From Acidimicrobiales bacterium (GTDB taxonomy: Bacteria; Actinomycetota; Acidimicrobiia; Acidimicrobiales; MedAcidi-G1): a stretch of 64,000 nucleotides of DNA. Below the pieces are notes generated by a model, which worked only from the letters and a program-made list of their open reading frames with translations, searched no databases and had not been told where the DNA came from. Shown in pieces: positions 40,675-49,786 of the stretch (its first letter is position 1; every line of letters begins with the position of its first letter). The stretch is taken from NCBI GenBank assembly GCA_029245675.1, contig JAQWOV010000019.1, positions 62,001 through 126,000 on the forward strand, read 5' to 3'. The position numbers were made by a program, and so were the translations under genes.

Positions 40675-41892
40675 TTATTTCATGGACTGATATACACTCG
40701 TGGTTAGTTCACGTCGAATGGGGTAGTAACTAGAAGGCATGAATTGAGTCATAAAGATACAACTGACCTTCTCAACTGGGTCAACCCAGAATCTGGTACT
40801 CGCAGCACCACCCCAAGCAAACTCGCCGATGGTTCCAAGGCCAGCATTCGCCGCAGGATCCATTAAAACCGAGAAACCTAGACCAAATCCCATGCCTGCT
40901 AACGCCGTTTCTGAGAAAGTTGATTGCCCTACCTCATTAAGCAGCTTTCCTTGAGGAAGATGATTCATAGTCATCAGTTCTAGTGTCCGTCGTCCAATTA
41001 TTTGTTCTTCTCCAAAAGCCCCTGCATTTAAAAGCATGGTAACGAATTTTTGATAATCGTCTGTCGTAGAGATAAGGCCGCCTCCACCTGAAAGGAAAAG
41101 ACGTTCCTTTAGGTAGGGGCTATTTTCTGCAGGATCAATTCTTTCAAGAGATCTATCGCTTCCTAAAATATAATTAGAAGTAAAGCGATCAACCTTGTCT
41201 TCAGCCACGAAGAACCCCGTATCTTCCATGCCTAAGGGTTTAAAAATATTCTCTTCTAGGTATTCATCAAGGCTGCAACCTCCAATCACTTCGATAAGTC
41301 GACCGCAGACATCTGTAGACATGGAGTAGTTCCAAGCTGTTCCTGGATCAAAAAGGAGAGGAAGGCCACCAAGGCGATCTATTCCCTCTTCTAGAGAAAC
41401 ATTTGCTCTTCCCTGTTTCTCAGTTAAAGGACCTCCAAGTTTTTGATCGCGGTACATTTGGTCAAGATTATTTTGGAAATGAAATCCATAAGTTAAACCT
41501 GAGGTATGGGTAAGAAGATCGCGGATTGTCATGACGGTTTGCGCAGGCCTTGTTTCCGGCTTGAGCAGCGATCCTCCTAAAAGAACAACAGGATCTTTAA
41601 ATGAAGGTAAAAATTTCTCAACGGGATCTTCAAGAAGGAATTTTCCTTGTTCATACAATTGCATGAGAGCGATTGAAGTAATCGGTTTAGTCATCGAATA
41701 AATTCGAAAAATTGAGTCATCGCCAAGAGGTTTACTTGACTCGATATCTGCCATTCCTGTGGTATGGCGTAAAACCACGTCCCCTTCTTGGACTATTTGG
41801 ACTTGGGCACAGGGCAGCTTTCCTTCGTTCACGTAACGTTCGCAAAGATCAACCACCCGGTTCAATCTTTTTGGGTTGAATCCAGAATTCAC
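40675..41892 (-). CDS. Beta-lactamase-fold serine hydrolase (EstB-like)
   Basis: Protein of 405 residues of the class C beta-lactamase/esterase superfamily. Catalytic Ser-x-x-Lys is in RIYSMTKPITSIALMQL, the Tyr motif in WNYSMSTDVCGRLIE, and the third element is GWGGAAST-like (WGGA instead of KTG or HxG). No signal peptide is visible, so it is likely cytoplasmic and an esterase rather than a true beta-lactamase. The ribosome binding site AAGGAG precedes ATG 41892. Intergenic sequence of 124 bases to the next gene holds no other clear element. Confidence 0.83.
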   Translation of the reverse strand: MNSGFNPKRLNRVVDLCERYVNEGKLPCAQVQIVQEGDVVLRHTTGMADIESSKPLGDDSIFRIYSMTKPITSIALMQLYEQGKFLLEDPVEKFLPSFKDPVVLLGGSLLKPETRPAQTVMTIRDLLTHTSGLTYGFHFQNNLDQMYRDQKLGGPLTEKQGRANVSLEEGIDRLGGLPLLFDPGTAWNYSMSTDVCGRLIEVIGGCSLDEYLEENIFKPLGMEDTGFFVAEDKVDRFTSNYILGSDRSLERIDPAENSPYLKERLFLSGGGGLISTTDDYQKFVTMLLNAGAFGEEQIIGRRTLELMTMNHLPQGKLLNEVGQSTFSETALAGMGFGLGFSVLMDPAANAGLGTIGEFAWGGAASTRFWVDPVEKVSCIFMTQFMPSSYYPIRRELTTSVYQSMK

Positions 41893-42016
41893 AAAGACTC
41901 CTTATCTCAAGAACTATCAGTTCAGGTAACCCTATCTCTGCCGAGCGCTGGAAGTTAAATGGGGCATTAGTAGGTTTGTGGGTGCTATTTCATGCTGAAC
42001 AAGGCATCCTCAAGCA

Positions 42017-42814
42017 ATGGCCGGAAAGCAATATTTAACTGAAACTCTTCGCAAGGGAACTGCTGAATTTCAGTGGATACTTCCCCTTACTCAAGATGAG
42101 TGCTCTAGTACTGGAAATTTATTTGGAGGGACTGGTTTAGCCGCTGCAATTCGAGTACTTGAATTTGAGGCACATCGACCCCTCGTTTGGATAACCGGAC
42201 AGTTTGTTTCTCACGCGAAAGCAGGTGAAGAACTTACTTTCCAGGTCGAATTAACAGCAGTTGGTCATAATTCAACTCAAGCTCGTGTAACCGGAAGAGT
42301 TGATGACCGTGAGGTCATATCCGCATTCGCGACACTTGGCAAAAGAGATGTTGATAAATCAGGTGTTTGGGCTGTACCTATTGAAGCTCCACCACCACTT
42401 GATTGCTCAATATTTCCGAGTCGTGACGGAGTGCGTTCAGTTTCTAACAATCTTGAGCGGCGTTTAGTCAAAGGGCGATCAAAATCTGATGACCCGCCTG
42501 TCGAAGACGGACGAGTAGCTATGTGGGTGCGAGTGCCAGAAGGCATCCATGTGGATCCGGCTTTTCTTGCTGTTTTGGGAGATTATGTTCCTTGGGGAGG
42601 AAGAGATGCTGTTGGTGGAGGTGTAGGAGGTGGACGCAGTCTGGATAACACTCTTCGTGTCGTAAATCCAGTCTCAACTGATTGGATTCTTGTTGATGTG
42701 CGAATCGGAAGTCTTACGCATGGATATGCACACGGCACTGTTCACCTTTGGTCCGAACAGCGTGACTTGTTGGCTACAGCGAGCCAAACCTGTCAGTACC
42801 GGCCGCTTGATTAA
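42017..42814 (+). CDS. Acyl-CoA thioesterase II-like (TesB-type double hotdog)
   Basis: Protein of 265 residues with two tandem hotdog domains: first ILPLTQDECSSTGNLFGGTGLAAAIRVLEFEAHRPLVWITGQFVSHAKAGEELTFQVEL, second around GVRSVSNNLERRLV and TDWILVDVRIGSLTHGYAHGTVHLWSEQRDLLATASQ. The last segment is the typical TesB C-terminal catalytic strand. Hydrolyses acyl-CoAs. A long stretch GGRDAVGGGVGGGRS (about residues 200-215) is a Gly-rich linker. CATCCT 6 nt before the ATG could be the -10 box. Substrate range unknown. Confidence 0.78.
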   Translation: MAGKQYLTETLRKGTAEFQWILPLTQDECSSTGNLFGGTGLAAAIRVLEFEAHRPLVWITGQFVSHAKAGEELTFQVELTAVGHNSTQARVTGRVDDREVISAFATLGKRDVDKSGVWAVPIEAPPPLDCSIFPSRDGVRSVSNNLERRLVKGRSKSDDPPVEDGRVAMWVRVPEGIHVDPAFLAVLGDYVPWGGRDAVGGGVGGGRSLDNTLRVVNPVSTDWILVDVRIGSLTHGYAHGTVHLWSEQRDLLATASQTCQYRPLD

Positions 42815-42878
42815 ACGATTAAGTATTTTTCATGCGAAGATGGAGGAAACATAATCCAAATCAACAGGACGTAATAAA

Positions 42879-43841
42879 ATGTCGCCATACGGTTTAACAA
42901 TTCCTCTTCCAGGCCCTTTGCATAGCCAACAAGATTTCTACCGTGAATTAGTGGAACTTGGTTATACCGATGTCTGGTCTGCAGAGTCAAATGGTGCTGA
43001 AGGCCTGATCCCTTTAGCACTTGCTGCGGCTTGGGCTCCAGAGTTACGTTTAGGAACAGCGATCCTTCCTGCATACACACGTAGCCCTGCATTGATGGCT
43101 CAAAGCGCCGCAACAATTGCTGATGCAGCTCCTGGAAGAGTGGCATTTGGTATAGGTTCATCTTCAAACGTCATTGTTGAAAATTGGAATGGGGTGCCAT
43201 TTGAAGAGCCCTATAAGAGAGTGCGAGATACCGTACGATTTCTCAAAGATGCCCTTTCTGGAGAGAAAGTCACTGAAGATTATGACTCATTTAGTATCAA
43301 GGGCTTTCGTCTTGGGATTATCCCAGAACAACCTCCCAAACTGCTGGTAGCCGCATTACGTGAAGGCATGCTTCGGCTAGCTGGCCGAGAAGCAGATGGT
43401 GCCATAGTTAATTGGCTATCGCCAGATGATGTAACTACGGTCGCAGGGATAGTTAATGAACAAGGCCCAGATAGAGAAGTTGTTGCACGGATTTTTGTTT
43501 GTCCCAGCGAAGACCGAGAAGCAGTAATTGCTGGTGGGCGTTATACCTTGGCGGCTTATCTCAATGTCCCTGTGTATAAAGCTTTTCATCAATGGCTTGG
43601 AAGAGGGGATTTATTAGGTGCACATTGGGAAAGGTGGGACGCAGGTGATCGACAAGGTGCCCTTGGCGAGATTCCAGAATCTGTCGTAGACGATTTGATA
43701 GTTCATGGAAGCCCAGATCAGTGTCGGGCTCGAATATCTCAGTACATGAAAAATGGGATCACAACTCCAGCTCTCGCAGTTATGCCTTTTGGAGGAATAG
43801 ACCCGATAGAGGCAATTCGCTCTTTGGCCCCTGGTAAATAA
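42879..43841 (+). CDS. LLM-class F420-dependent-type oxidoreductase, second copy
   Basis: Protein of 320 residues. GLTIPLPGPLHSQQDFYRELVELGYTDVWSAESNGAEGLIP is the typical N terminus of the Rv3093c-type F420 family, and LGTAILPAYTRSPALMAQSAATIADAAPGRVAFGIGSSSNVIVENWNG and LAGREADGAIVNWL follow. It probably uses F420 (FMN possible). It is not close to the catabolic island and its substrate is unknown. The ribosome binding site AGGA is about 11 nt upstream. Confidence 0.8.
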   Translation: MSPYGLTIPLPGPLHSQQDFYRELVELGYTDVWSAESNGAEGLIPLALAAAWAPELRLGTAILPAYTRSPALMAQSAATIADAAPGRVAFGIGSSSNVIVENWNGVPFEEPYKRVRDTVRFLKDALSGEKVTEDYDSFSIKGFRLGIIPEQPPKLLVAALREGMLRLAGREADGAIVNWLSPDDVTTVAGIVNEQGPDREVVARIFVCPSEDREAVIAGGRYTLAAYLNVPVYKAFHQWLGRGDLLGAHWERWDAGDRQGALGEIPESVVDDLIVHGSPDQCRARISQYMKNGITTPALAVMPFGGIDPIEAIRSLAPGK

Positions 43842-43934
43842 TTTTCTAAAAAAACCTAAACCCGTAACGCGTAACGCGGTTACCTGGTCTATGGTGAGAG
43901 TATTGATAGATAAAACCCAAGGTAAGGAGTGGAC
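43842..43934 (+). promoter_or_regulatory. Intergenic region with GTAACGC repeats and hairpin
   Basis: Two adjacent GTAACGC units followed by GGTTAC (about 43864-43882) can fold into GTAAC-GCG/CGCG-GTTAC with a short loop. No T-run follows on the plus strand; on the minus strand an A/T-rich stretch follows, so a reverse terminator for the PAP2 gene is conceivable. Evidence is weak. Confidence 0.3.
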
Positions 43935-44114
43935 GTGACTGAAACATTGGACTCAATAAAGATAGACGAGTTGAAAGCTGTCATTGACCGAGGCCTAGGT
44001 TCTACGAAAGAGCGACAACTGATGGCCGCTTCTGAAGTAGCAGATCTGTTGTTAGATATACGACTCTTGCTCGCAGCGGATGAAGTAGAGCTAGAAGCTT
44101 CTCCGTTGAACTAA
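43935..44114 (+). CDS. Small hypothetical protein, 59 residues
   Basis: Mostly helical, charged protein (KIDELKAVIDRGLGSTKERQLMAASEVADLLLDIRLLLAADEVE). No family recognised. GTG 43935 is chosen because AAGGAG (43924-43929) lies 5 nt upstream; a second GTG at 43929 would overlap that site. It ends 3 bases before the stop of the convergent PAP2 gene. It is plausibly real because of the good ribosome binding site and clean amphipathic composition. Confidence 0.5.
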   Translation: MTETLDSIKIDELKAVIDRGLGSTKERQLMAASEVADLLLDIRLLLAADEVELEASPLN

Positions 44115-44117
44115 TTC

Positions 44118-44750
44118 TTATTTAAATCGAATCAATTTTCGTATTACTTTTCCAAGTGTCAATCCGATGCCCGCGCCGACTATCACGTCACTAGCGTGAT
44201 GAATTTTGACGTGGATACGAGATACAGCAACTACAACTGCTGCTCCAAACCAAAGAGGTTTCACTTTGGAACGTTCGCTAAGAAGGCTTGCAGCCATAAA
44301 TGCTGCTGAAGCGTGTCCAGAGGGAAAACTGCTTGTTAAAGGTTGCCGTAGATTATGAGGTCTTTCTTCGTCCTGAGTAGGGCGTTCTCGACTATAAACG
44401 GATTTGATTATTCCATTGACTAAAGCTGATTCCACTCCAAGGGCTAAAGCAAGTCGAACAGCATCCTTTTCACCTTTACGTCTTGTTAGGCCCTGAGTGA
44501 GTCCTAAAATATGCCAGATGAGGCTAAAGTCTCCCAGTTCGCTCGCAGTATAAAACAGTCGATTTAATACAGGGTTCTCGCGCAATGGCTCCCAAGCACG
44601 TTCAACAGTTTCATCAATTTTTTCTCCGAAAGAACCTAGGGGGTGACCGTTAGAGAAGTCATTACTGTCTTCAAAGAGCCCGCCATCTTCTGCAGGAAAA
44701 ATTTGGTGTACTTCCGCCATCCCATAAGGGTACGTGAAATTAGTGTTCAA
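44118..44750 (-). CDS. PAP2-family phosphatase
   Basis: Membrane protein of 210 residues. The acid phosphatase motifs are KSVYSRERP (C1), SFPSGHASAAF (C2) and SRIHVKIHHASDVIVG (C3), with His and Arg intact. Members remove phosphate from undecaprenyl pyrophosphate, phosphatidate or other lipid phosphates. It overlaps the upstream geranylgeranyl-reductase-like gene by 11 bases, so an isoprenoid or glycolipid phosphate is a reasonable guess (inference). Confidence 0.85.
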   Translation of the reverse strand: MNTNFTYPYGMAEVHQIFPAEDGGLFEDSNDFSNGHPLGSFGEKIDETVERAWEPLRENPVLNRLFYTASELGDFSLIWHILGLTQGLTRRKGEKDAVRLALALGVESALVNGIIKSVYSRERPTQDEERPHNLRQPLTSSFPSGHASAAFMAASLLSERSKVKPLWFGAAVVVAVSRIHVKIHHASDVIVGAGIGLTLGKVIRKLIRFK

Positions 44751-45951
44751 CCCGGTCTGTGTATGCCCCTAGTCGTCGAAACCCCCCCCTTTTCCAGCGT
44801 TTTGGGGTAAATAAAAGCGCTCTAGGGTAATCCTCAAACATCCATCGAACGAAGTTGTTGCGCGTCCATTTTGTAGAAGTGGCAACACTGAGAGCGCAAC
44901 GAGTTGCTTTCGGGTGGCTAAGAATTTTTTGAAGAACGAGGGACATTTGATGATCGGAAAATAATTCCTGAGCAACTGACCTCTCGTATCTTTTAGCGAT
45001 TTTGGCTACTTGATTTTCTTCCAAGAGTGCCTCTCCAGCAAGAATTCCTGTCAGTAAAGCTTGTCCGATCCCTTCGCCAGTAAGCGTGTCTGCCGCTGCC
45101 GCTGCATCCCCAGTAAATAAAACAGGGCCATGTGATAGAGGTATAGCGTTCACACGAGCCGGTATCGGCCATGCCGTATGACGACCTTCGGGCTCGAACT
45201 CGTCGCCAAGCACCTCTCTTATGTTCGGCCTGCTAAGCAGATCTTTCCAGATTTGTCCCGTTTCACTTATTGAGATCTGGCCGCCTCTTAAGACCCCAAA
45301 ACCTATGTTTGCTCTTCTTCCGCTAAGAGGAAAACTCCATACATAGCCAGGGAGAAGATCGGGTTCGAACCAAACATGCAACTTGTTCGCTTTAGGGCCA
45401 ACATTTTTGAAATATTGACGGAAAGCATGCCATTCTCCTCGGTAACTATCTATTGAGAGGCCCAAAAGACGTCGGGTAGGGGACCACATGCCGTCAGCAG
45501 CTATTACTGAATTTGCACTTACCGTTCCTAAACCGTCAATAGCCATAATGGCTTTCTCTGATTCAATAGATATTGATTCCAGTCCATGCCCTTGATATAC
45601 AGAGGCGCCATTAGCCAGTGCAATGTCTAAAAGGGCCTGATCGTAATCAAGGCGAGGAACCACAGCGGCATAGGATCCTGAACCGCTAGGAAGAGCGCAA
45701 GGTACAGAACGGTTATCGTCCCAATGAAGAATCGCTTCTTGGACGTCTTTCCAATTACTTATTTTCGAAGGAATAAGCCCAAGCGATTCACCTAATCTCA
45801 GAGCAAGAGTAGTGAGTCCGTCTCCGCAACACTTATCTCGAGGAAATTTCGCTTTATCAAAAATTGCAACAGATCGTCCGGATTTAGCAAGAGTTATGGC
45901 TGCAGCAGAACCAGCAGGACCTCCACCAATAATCGCAATATCAACTTGCAT
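44740..45951 (-). CDS. Geranylgeranyl-reductase-family FAD protein
   Basis: FAD-dependent reductase of 403 residues: N-terminal dinucleotide-binding IIGGGPAGSAAAITLAKSG, then FPRDKCCGDGLTTLAL (family-typical C-x-G motif), and VLFTGDAAAAADTLTGEGIGQAL for the second FAD contact. It reduces isoprenoid double bonds, such as in geranylgeranyl lipids or menaquinone side chains; MenJ-like activity is a possibility. TAGCCT (45960-45965) lies 8 nt before ATG 45951. Coupled to the PAP2 gene by an 11-base overlap. Confidence 0.82.
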   Translation of the reverse strand: MQVDIAIIGGGPAGSAAAITLAKSGRSVAIFDKAKFPRDKCCGDGLTTLALRLGESLGLIPSKISNWKDVQEAILHWDDNRSVPCALPSGSGSYAAVVPRLDYDQALLDIALANGASVYQGHGLESISIESEKAIMAIDGLGTVSANSVIAADGMWSPTRRLLGLSIDSYRGEWHAFRQYFKNVGPKANKLHVWFEPDLLPGYVWSFPLSGRRANIGFGVLRGGQISISETGQIWKDLLSRPNIREVLGDEFEPEGRHTAWPIPARVNAIPLSHGPVLFTGDAAAAADTLTGEGIGQALLTGILAGEALLEENQVAKIAKRYERSVAQELFSDHQMSLVLQKILSHPKATRCALSVATSTKWTRNNFVRWMFEDYPRALLFTPKRWKRGGFRRLGAYTDRVEH

Positions 45952-45959
45952 GAGAGCAA

Positions 45960-45965
45960 AGGCTA
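45960..45965 (-). promoter_or_regulatory. -10 box for the geranylgeranyl-reductase-like gene
   Basis: TAGCCT on the minus strand 8 nt before ATG 45951; same hexamer as at 10405 and 34029. It lies inside the 28-base gap to the VanW gene's stop, so this operon likely has its own leaderless promoter. Confidence 0.42.
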
Positions 45966-45979
45966 GTGCTCATTTTCCT

Positions 45980-47335
45980 TTAATTTGCTTCTGTTGGTGT
46001 TGTAGCTGGAGGTGTTGTAGTTGGAGGGACGTAGTTCGGGCATCTTGGATCCAACTCAATAGGCTCTTCTGACTCTTCATCCACTAAACAGGCGGAAGGA
46101 TCAGAAAGAGTTCCATCGCAGTTAAGCCCTTCAGGGCGGTACTGTGCTTGGAAATAATCAATCGTTGTTTCTCCAGTATCAAGCCATGTCCGGCTACGTT
46201 CGGTAGAGACTGCAGTGCATTCTTCCCCTACCTGCCGAGTCGTTTGACCTGTTTGTTCACCGATTACCCAGGGTTGAGAGTAAAACTGCACTGTAACCGA
46301 ATCTGGAGTAACGGAAGTCCAAATAACTACGGGATACGGAGTAACATTCGTGAATTCTAAATCTGGCCAACCCCAGGAGATAGTTGCCTCACGGCCATAG
46401 GGGTATCTTTGAAAATAAATGGAATGACTTTTGTATTCTTCAAAATCTAAACCTGCGAAGAAAGCAGCGTTGAACAGGGTTGTCGCAAACTGAGAAATAC
46501 CTCCACCTACAGCCTGCACAAGCACTCCGTGAACGATTGCTCCATCAGCTACGAAGCCGTTTTCTAATGTGCGTTCGCCCACGTGTTCGTTGAGGGAGAG
46601 CACTTGATCCGGTTCTAAGACAACGCCTCGAGTGAGTTCAGCAATACGGTGAATATTGGTTACTCGCGGTCTTCCAGAAGGATAGTAGGTTGTGAATTCT
46701 CCAATTAGATGAGTAGCGCCAGTGGAATCTATCCATTCTTTATCACGGTCTCGATTGATGGGAGATAGCCCAATTGTTACGTGGCTTTTTCCTTCGCTTA
46801 AGGCACCAGTTATGAGATTTATATCGTCTTGGCTGCAACAAATGCGGTCAGGTTGGCCCTCTACGACTTCGAGTAGGCCTTCCTCGCTTGCATCAAGCCA
46901 GACGTCAGTCCCTTCAACATAAATGTCTCCATACGCTCGATCTAACGATGATTTGATTACTTCTTCATTAAATCTTGGGGTTATGCCGTCTAAACGCAAC
47001 CAGGTTCTTGTTTCATCAGGAAAAAAAACAATTGGTCCAGCTGCACTTAATGTAAGAAAACCTTGTGAAGAAAGATTGTTCAGGTCTATTACTGCTTGTA
47101 ACCGATCAGCCTGAGAGAGAGTAGTTGTTGTGGGAACTGAGTCTTCAGCTATATGAAAAGTTTCATGGGTAGTGGAAGGTAGCGGAAGTAAAGAAATATG
47201 TGGCTTCTCATTAGACCCAGTAGAGATCACAACTAAACTAAAAGCAGCAACAGCCAAGGAGGTAAAAGCAATTAGTAAGCGACGCCACCGGATCTTTGGC
47301 GAAGAAGACCATCTCTGACCTTGGCGTTTAGACAC
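45980..47335 (-). CDS. VanW-family surface protein with peptidoglycan-binding-4-like region
   Basis: Protein of about 451 residues: an N-terminal membrane anchor (LLIAFTSLAVAAFSLVVIST), a PG_binding_4-like region (RLDGITPRFNEEVIKSSLDRAYGDI) and a VanW domain (TYYPSGRPRVTNIHRIAELTRGVVLEPDQVLSLNEHVGERTLENGFVADGAIV, VGGGISQFATTLFNAAFFAGL). The tail is Pro/Thr-rich. VanW proteins are cell-wall associated but their role is unknown. GTG 47335 is preferred over GTG 47344 because TACGGT (47343-47348) is 7 nt upstream. It starts on the same strand as nucS, 37 bases downstream of it. Confidence 0.8.
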   Translation of the reverse strand: MSKRQGQRWSSSPKIRWRRLLIAFTSLAVAAFSLVVISTGSNEKPHISLLPLPSTTHETFHIAEDSVPTTTTLSQADRLQAVIDLNNLSSQGFLTLSAAGPIVFFPDETRTWLRLDGITPRFNEEVIKSSLDRAYGDIYVEGTDVWLDASEEGLLEVVEGQPDRICCSQDDINLITGALSEGKSHVTIGLSPINRDRDKEWIDSTGATHLIGEFTTYYPSGRPRVTNIHRIAELTRGVVLEPDQVLSLNEHVGERTLENGFVADGAIVHGVLVQAVGGGISQFATTLFNAAFFAGLDFEEYKSHSIYFQRYPYGREATISWGWPDLEFTNVTPYPVVIWTSVTPDSVTVQFYSQPWVIGEQTGQTTRQVGEECTAVSTERSRTWLDTGETTIDYFQAQYRPEGLNCDGTLSDPSACLVDEESEEPIELDPRCPNYVPPTTTPPATTPTEAN

Positions 47336-47372
47336 AAGACCCACCGTAGCGCTTGAACCGGATCAGAAAGAG

Positions 47373-48032
47373 TCAGAACAGTTTCAAAACGTTAGATTCA
47401 ATCCCTCTTAATTCGTCGTAGTTAACCACAAGGCATTCAATTCCTCGATCTTCAGCCAACACTCTGGCCTGAGGCTTTATCTCTTGAGCTACATATAGGC
47501 CTCTTACAGGGCTCAACTCAGAATCTCTATTAAGAAAGTCAAGATATCTAGTAAGTTGCTCAACTCCATCTATCTCTCCTCGTCGTTTTACTTCAACAGC
47601 CACAGTGCGGTCTTCTGCATCTTTACAAAGAAGATCAACAGGGCCGATCTCTGTAAAAAATTCTCGACGGATGAGACGAAAACCTTCTCCCAGCACAGAA
47701 GGCTCTACAGCAAGCAATTCTTGAATATGGGCTTCAACTCCATCTTTTTGAAGACCAGGGTCGCTACCCATCTCAAAGGAACTGTCACTTATCACTTCCA
47801 ATAAAGAGATTGTAAGCAACTCTCCTTTAGGGTTTGAGACTCTCCATTCATTTTCCTCCTCAACGAGACGATTGGGGGCATTCATCCAGTTCAGAGGTTT
47901 ATAGGCGCCGCCATCAGCATGAATCGCAACACATCCATCCGCTTTTACCATTATTAAACGAATAGCTTCCGGCAGATGTGCGGAAAGACGACCCTCGTAA
48001 TCAACGGTGCATCGAGCTATTACCAAACGCAT
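47373..48032 (-). CDS. nucS: NucS/EndoMS mismatch-specific endonuclease
   Basis: Cuts both strands at mismatches; it replaces MutSL in many actinobacteria and archaea. Protein of 219 residues: N-terminal beta domain ([20 protein letters not shown]), C-terminal nuclease with [38 protein letters not shown], in which D, E-x-K and Q form the RecB-like active site. No Cys motif. It overlaps the stop of cysQ by 1 nt (TAATG), so the two genes are co-transcribed. A strong phylogenetic marker of Actinobacteria. Confidence 0.93.
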   Translation of the reverse strand: MRLVIARCTVDYEGRLSAHLPEAIRLIMVKADGCVAIHADGGAYKPLNWMNAPNRLVEEENEWRVSNPKGELLTISLLEVISDSSFEMGSDPGLQKDGVEAHIQELLAVEPSVLGEGFRLIRREFFTEIGPVDLLCKDAEDRTVAVEVKRRGEIDGVEQLTRYLDFLNRDSELSPVRGLYVAQEIKPQARVLAEDRGIECLVVNYDELRGIESNVLKLF

Positions 48033-48805
48033 TAGGCACCCTTATCGTTACGTAAGACACTCAGAACTGATTCAGACAAAACTGGATGACAAATTAAGAG
48101 ATCAGGTAACCACGGATCCAGATTGTTGTATGACAACAGAGATCCATCAAGTCGTGAAACATGAAGCCCAGCGGACAAAGCAACCGCAGCGGGAGCACAG
48201 TTGTCCCACTCATACTGACCTCCAGAATGAAGATAAATATCGGCTTCTCCTCGAACTACAGCCATAGCTTTAGCACCGGCAGAACCCATTTCAATCATTT
48301 CTCCACCCAATGCTTCGCAAACTAGCTCAGACTCACTTGGTGGCCGAGAACGGCTGATAACAATTCTTGGAGATTCTGGAACAAGGTCAAGAGATCTACT
48401 TGTCAAATTTTCTGCAGTGGACAAAGTTAGATCTAAAGACGGAAGAGCTACCGCTCCAACAACTGGTTCTCCATTTATTGCCAAAGCGACGTGAACCGCC
48501 CAATCGGTACGCGGCGGATCACTGTATTCCCTCGTCCCATCAACTGGATCAATAATCCATACGCGTTGAGTGTCTGAACGGTCCGGATGCACCGGATGGG
48601 CAGTGCCTTCCTCAGAAAGAACCGCATCGTCCGGCCGGAATCTAGACAAAGCGTCCATTAAAAAATCATGAGACCGTTGATCTCCTATATCGCCCAGTGT
48701 TGAAAAATCGTTGCCAGGAGGCGACTTGCGTTGATCAAGCAGCAGTTGACCAGCACGAGTAGCTAGATCCACAGCAAATAAATGGTCGTTACGTTCTATC
48801 TTCAA
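48032..48805 (-). CDS. cysQ: CysQ-like 3'(2'),5'-bisphosphate nucleotidase
   Basis: Inositol-monophosphatase-fold Mg2+ phosphatase of 257 residues; removes the 3'-phosphate from PAP, the by-product of PAPS use. Visible motifs are the EE pair in [23 protein letters not shown] (D-P-x-D-G-T) and [17 protein letters not shown] (WD motif). The start is TTG 48805: TAAGAT (48814-48819) lies 8 nt upstream, and longer frames would run into the cysD gene. It is divergent from cysD, so sulfate activation and PAP clearance are linked. CysQ rather than a true inositol phosphatase is inferred from that context. Confidence 0.82.
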   Translation of the reverse strand: MKIERNDHLFAVDLATRAGQLLLDQRKSPPGNDFSTLGDIGDQRSHDFLMDALSRFRPDDAVLSEEGTAHPVHPDRSDTQRVWIIDPVDGTREYSDPPRTDWAVHVALAINGEPVVGAVALPSLDLTLSTAENLTSRSLDLVPESPRIVISRSRPPSESELVCEALGGEMIEMGSAGAKAMAVVRGEADIYLHSGGQYEWDNCAPAAVALSAGLHVSRLDGSLLSYNNLDPWLPDLLICHPVLSESVLSVLRNDKGA

Positions 48806-48871
48806 GAGTGACCATCTTAGATGGACAGGGTTAGCATGATGTATAGAAATACAAGACTTTGGAAAGAAATC

Positions 48872-49786
48872 ATGAGTATCACAACATATGAACTCAATCA
48901 TTTAGATCATTTAGAAGCCGAAGCAATCCACATCTTTCGAGAGGTTGCTGCAGAATTCGAACATCCATGTTTGATGTTTTCTGGTGGAAAAGACTCCATC
49001 GTGATGCTTCACCTTGCTGCAAAAGCTTTTTGGCCTGCTCGACTACCATTCCCAGTCATGCACGTTGACACCGGTCATAATTTTCCGGAAGTGTTAGCGT
49101 TTCGGGATCAACGAGTTCAAGAATTAGAAGCACGACTTGTAATTGCCTCCGTGCAAAAATCAATAGATGAAGGAAGAGTTGTAGAAGAAACAGGGCCTCG
49201 AGCAAGTCGAAATCGTTTACAAACAACAACTCTGTTAGATGCCATTGAAGAGCATCGCTTTGACGCACTATTTGGAGGCGCTCGTCGCGACGAAGAAAAA
49301 GCACGAGCAAAGGAAAGGGTTTACTCATTTCGTGATGATTTTGGGCAATGGGATCCAAAAAATCAACGACCCGAATTATGGAGTCTGTATAACGGACGAA
49401 TACGACAAGGTGAGCATATTCGAGTGTTTCCAATATCGAATTGGACAGAATTAGATATTTGGCAGTACATAGCTAGAGAAAATGTTGAAATACCGCATGT
49501 CTATTTTGCGCACGAACGCCCGGTGTTTTCTCGCGATGGCATGTGGCTAGCTGATTCAGAATTTGTGACTCGAACTGAAGAAGAAGTAGTAGTCACTCGA
49601 AAAGTTCGTTATAGAACTGTTGGCGACATGAGTTGCACGGGAGCGGTGGAATCTGAAGCAGAAACTCTCGAACAAATCATTGAAGAAGTATCAGCCACTC
49701 GGATCACAGAACGTGGAGCTACGCGTGCTGATGACAGAGTTTCAGAAGCAGCGATGGAAGATCGCAAGAAAGAAGGGTACTTCTAA
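48872..49786 (+). CDS. cysD: Sulfate adenylyltransferase subunit 2 (ATP sulfurylase)
   Basis: Makes APS from ATP and sulfate with CysN. 304 residues; PP-loop FSGGKDSIVMLHLAAKAF, substrate loop MHVDTGHNFPE, and FDALFGGARRDEEKARAKERVYSFRDDFGQWDPKNQRPELW, the long family signature. The frame extends further upstream, but ATG 48872, preceded by GGAAAG, is the proper start. The start of cysN overlaps its stop by 1 nt (TAATG). Confidence 0.95.
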   Translation: MSITTYELNHLDHLEAEAIHIFREVAAEFEHPCLMFSGGKDSIVMLHLAAKAFWPARLPFPVMHVDTGHNFPEVLAFRDQRVQELEARLVIASVQKSIDEGRVVEETGPRASRNRLQTTTLLDAIEEHRFDALFGGARRDEEKARAKERVYSFRDDFGQWDPKNQRPELWSLYNGRIRQGEHIRVFPISNWTELDIWQYIARENVEIPHVYFAHERPVFSRDGMWLADSEFVTRTEEEVVVTRKVRYRTVGDMSCTGAVESEAETLEQIIEEVSATRITERGATRADDRVSEAAMEDRKKEGYF

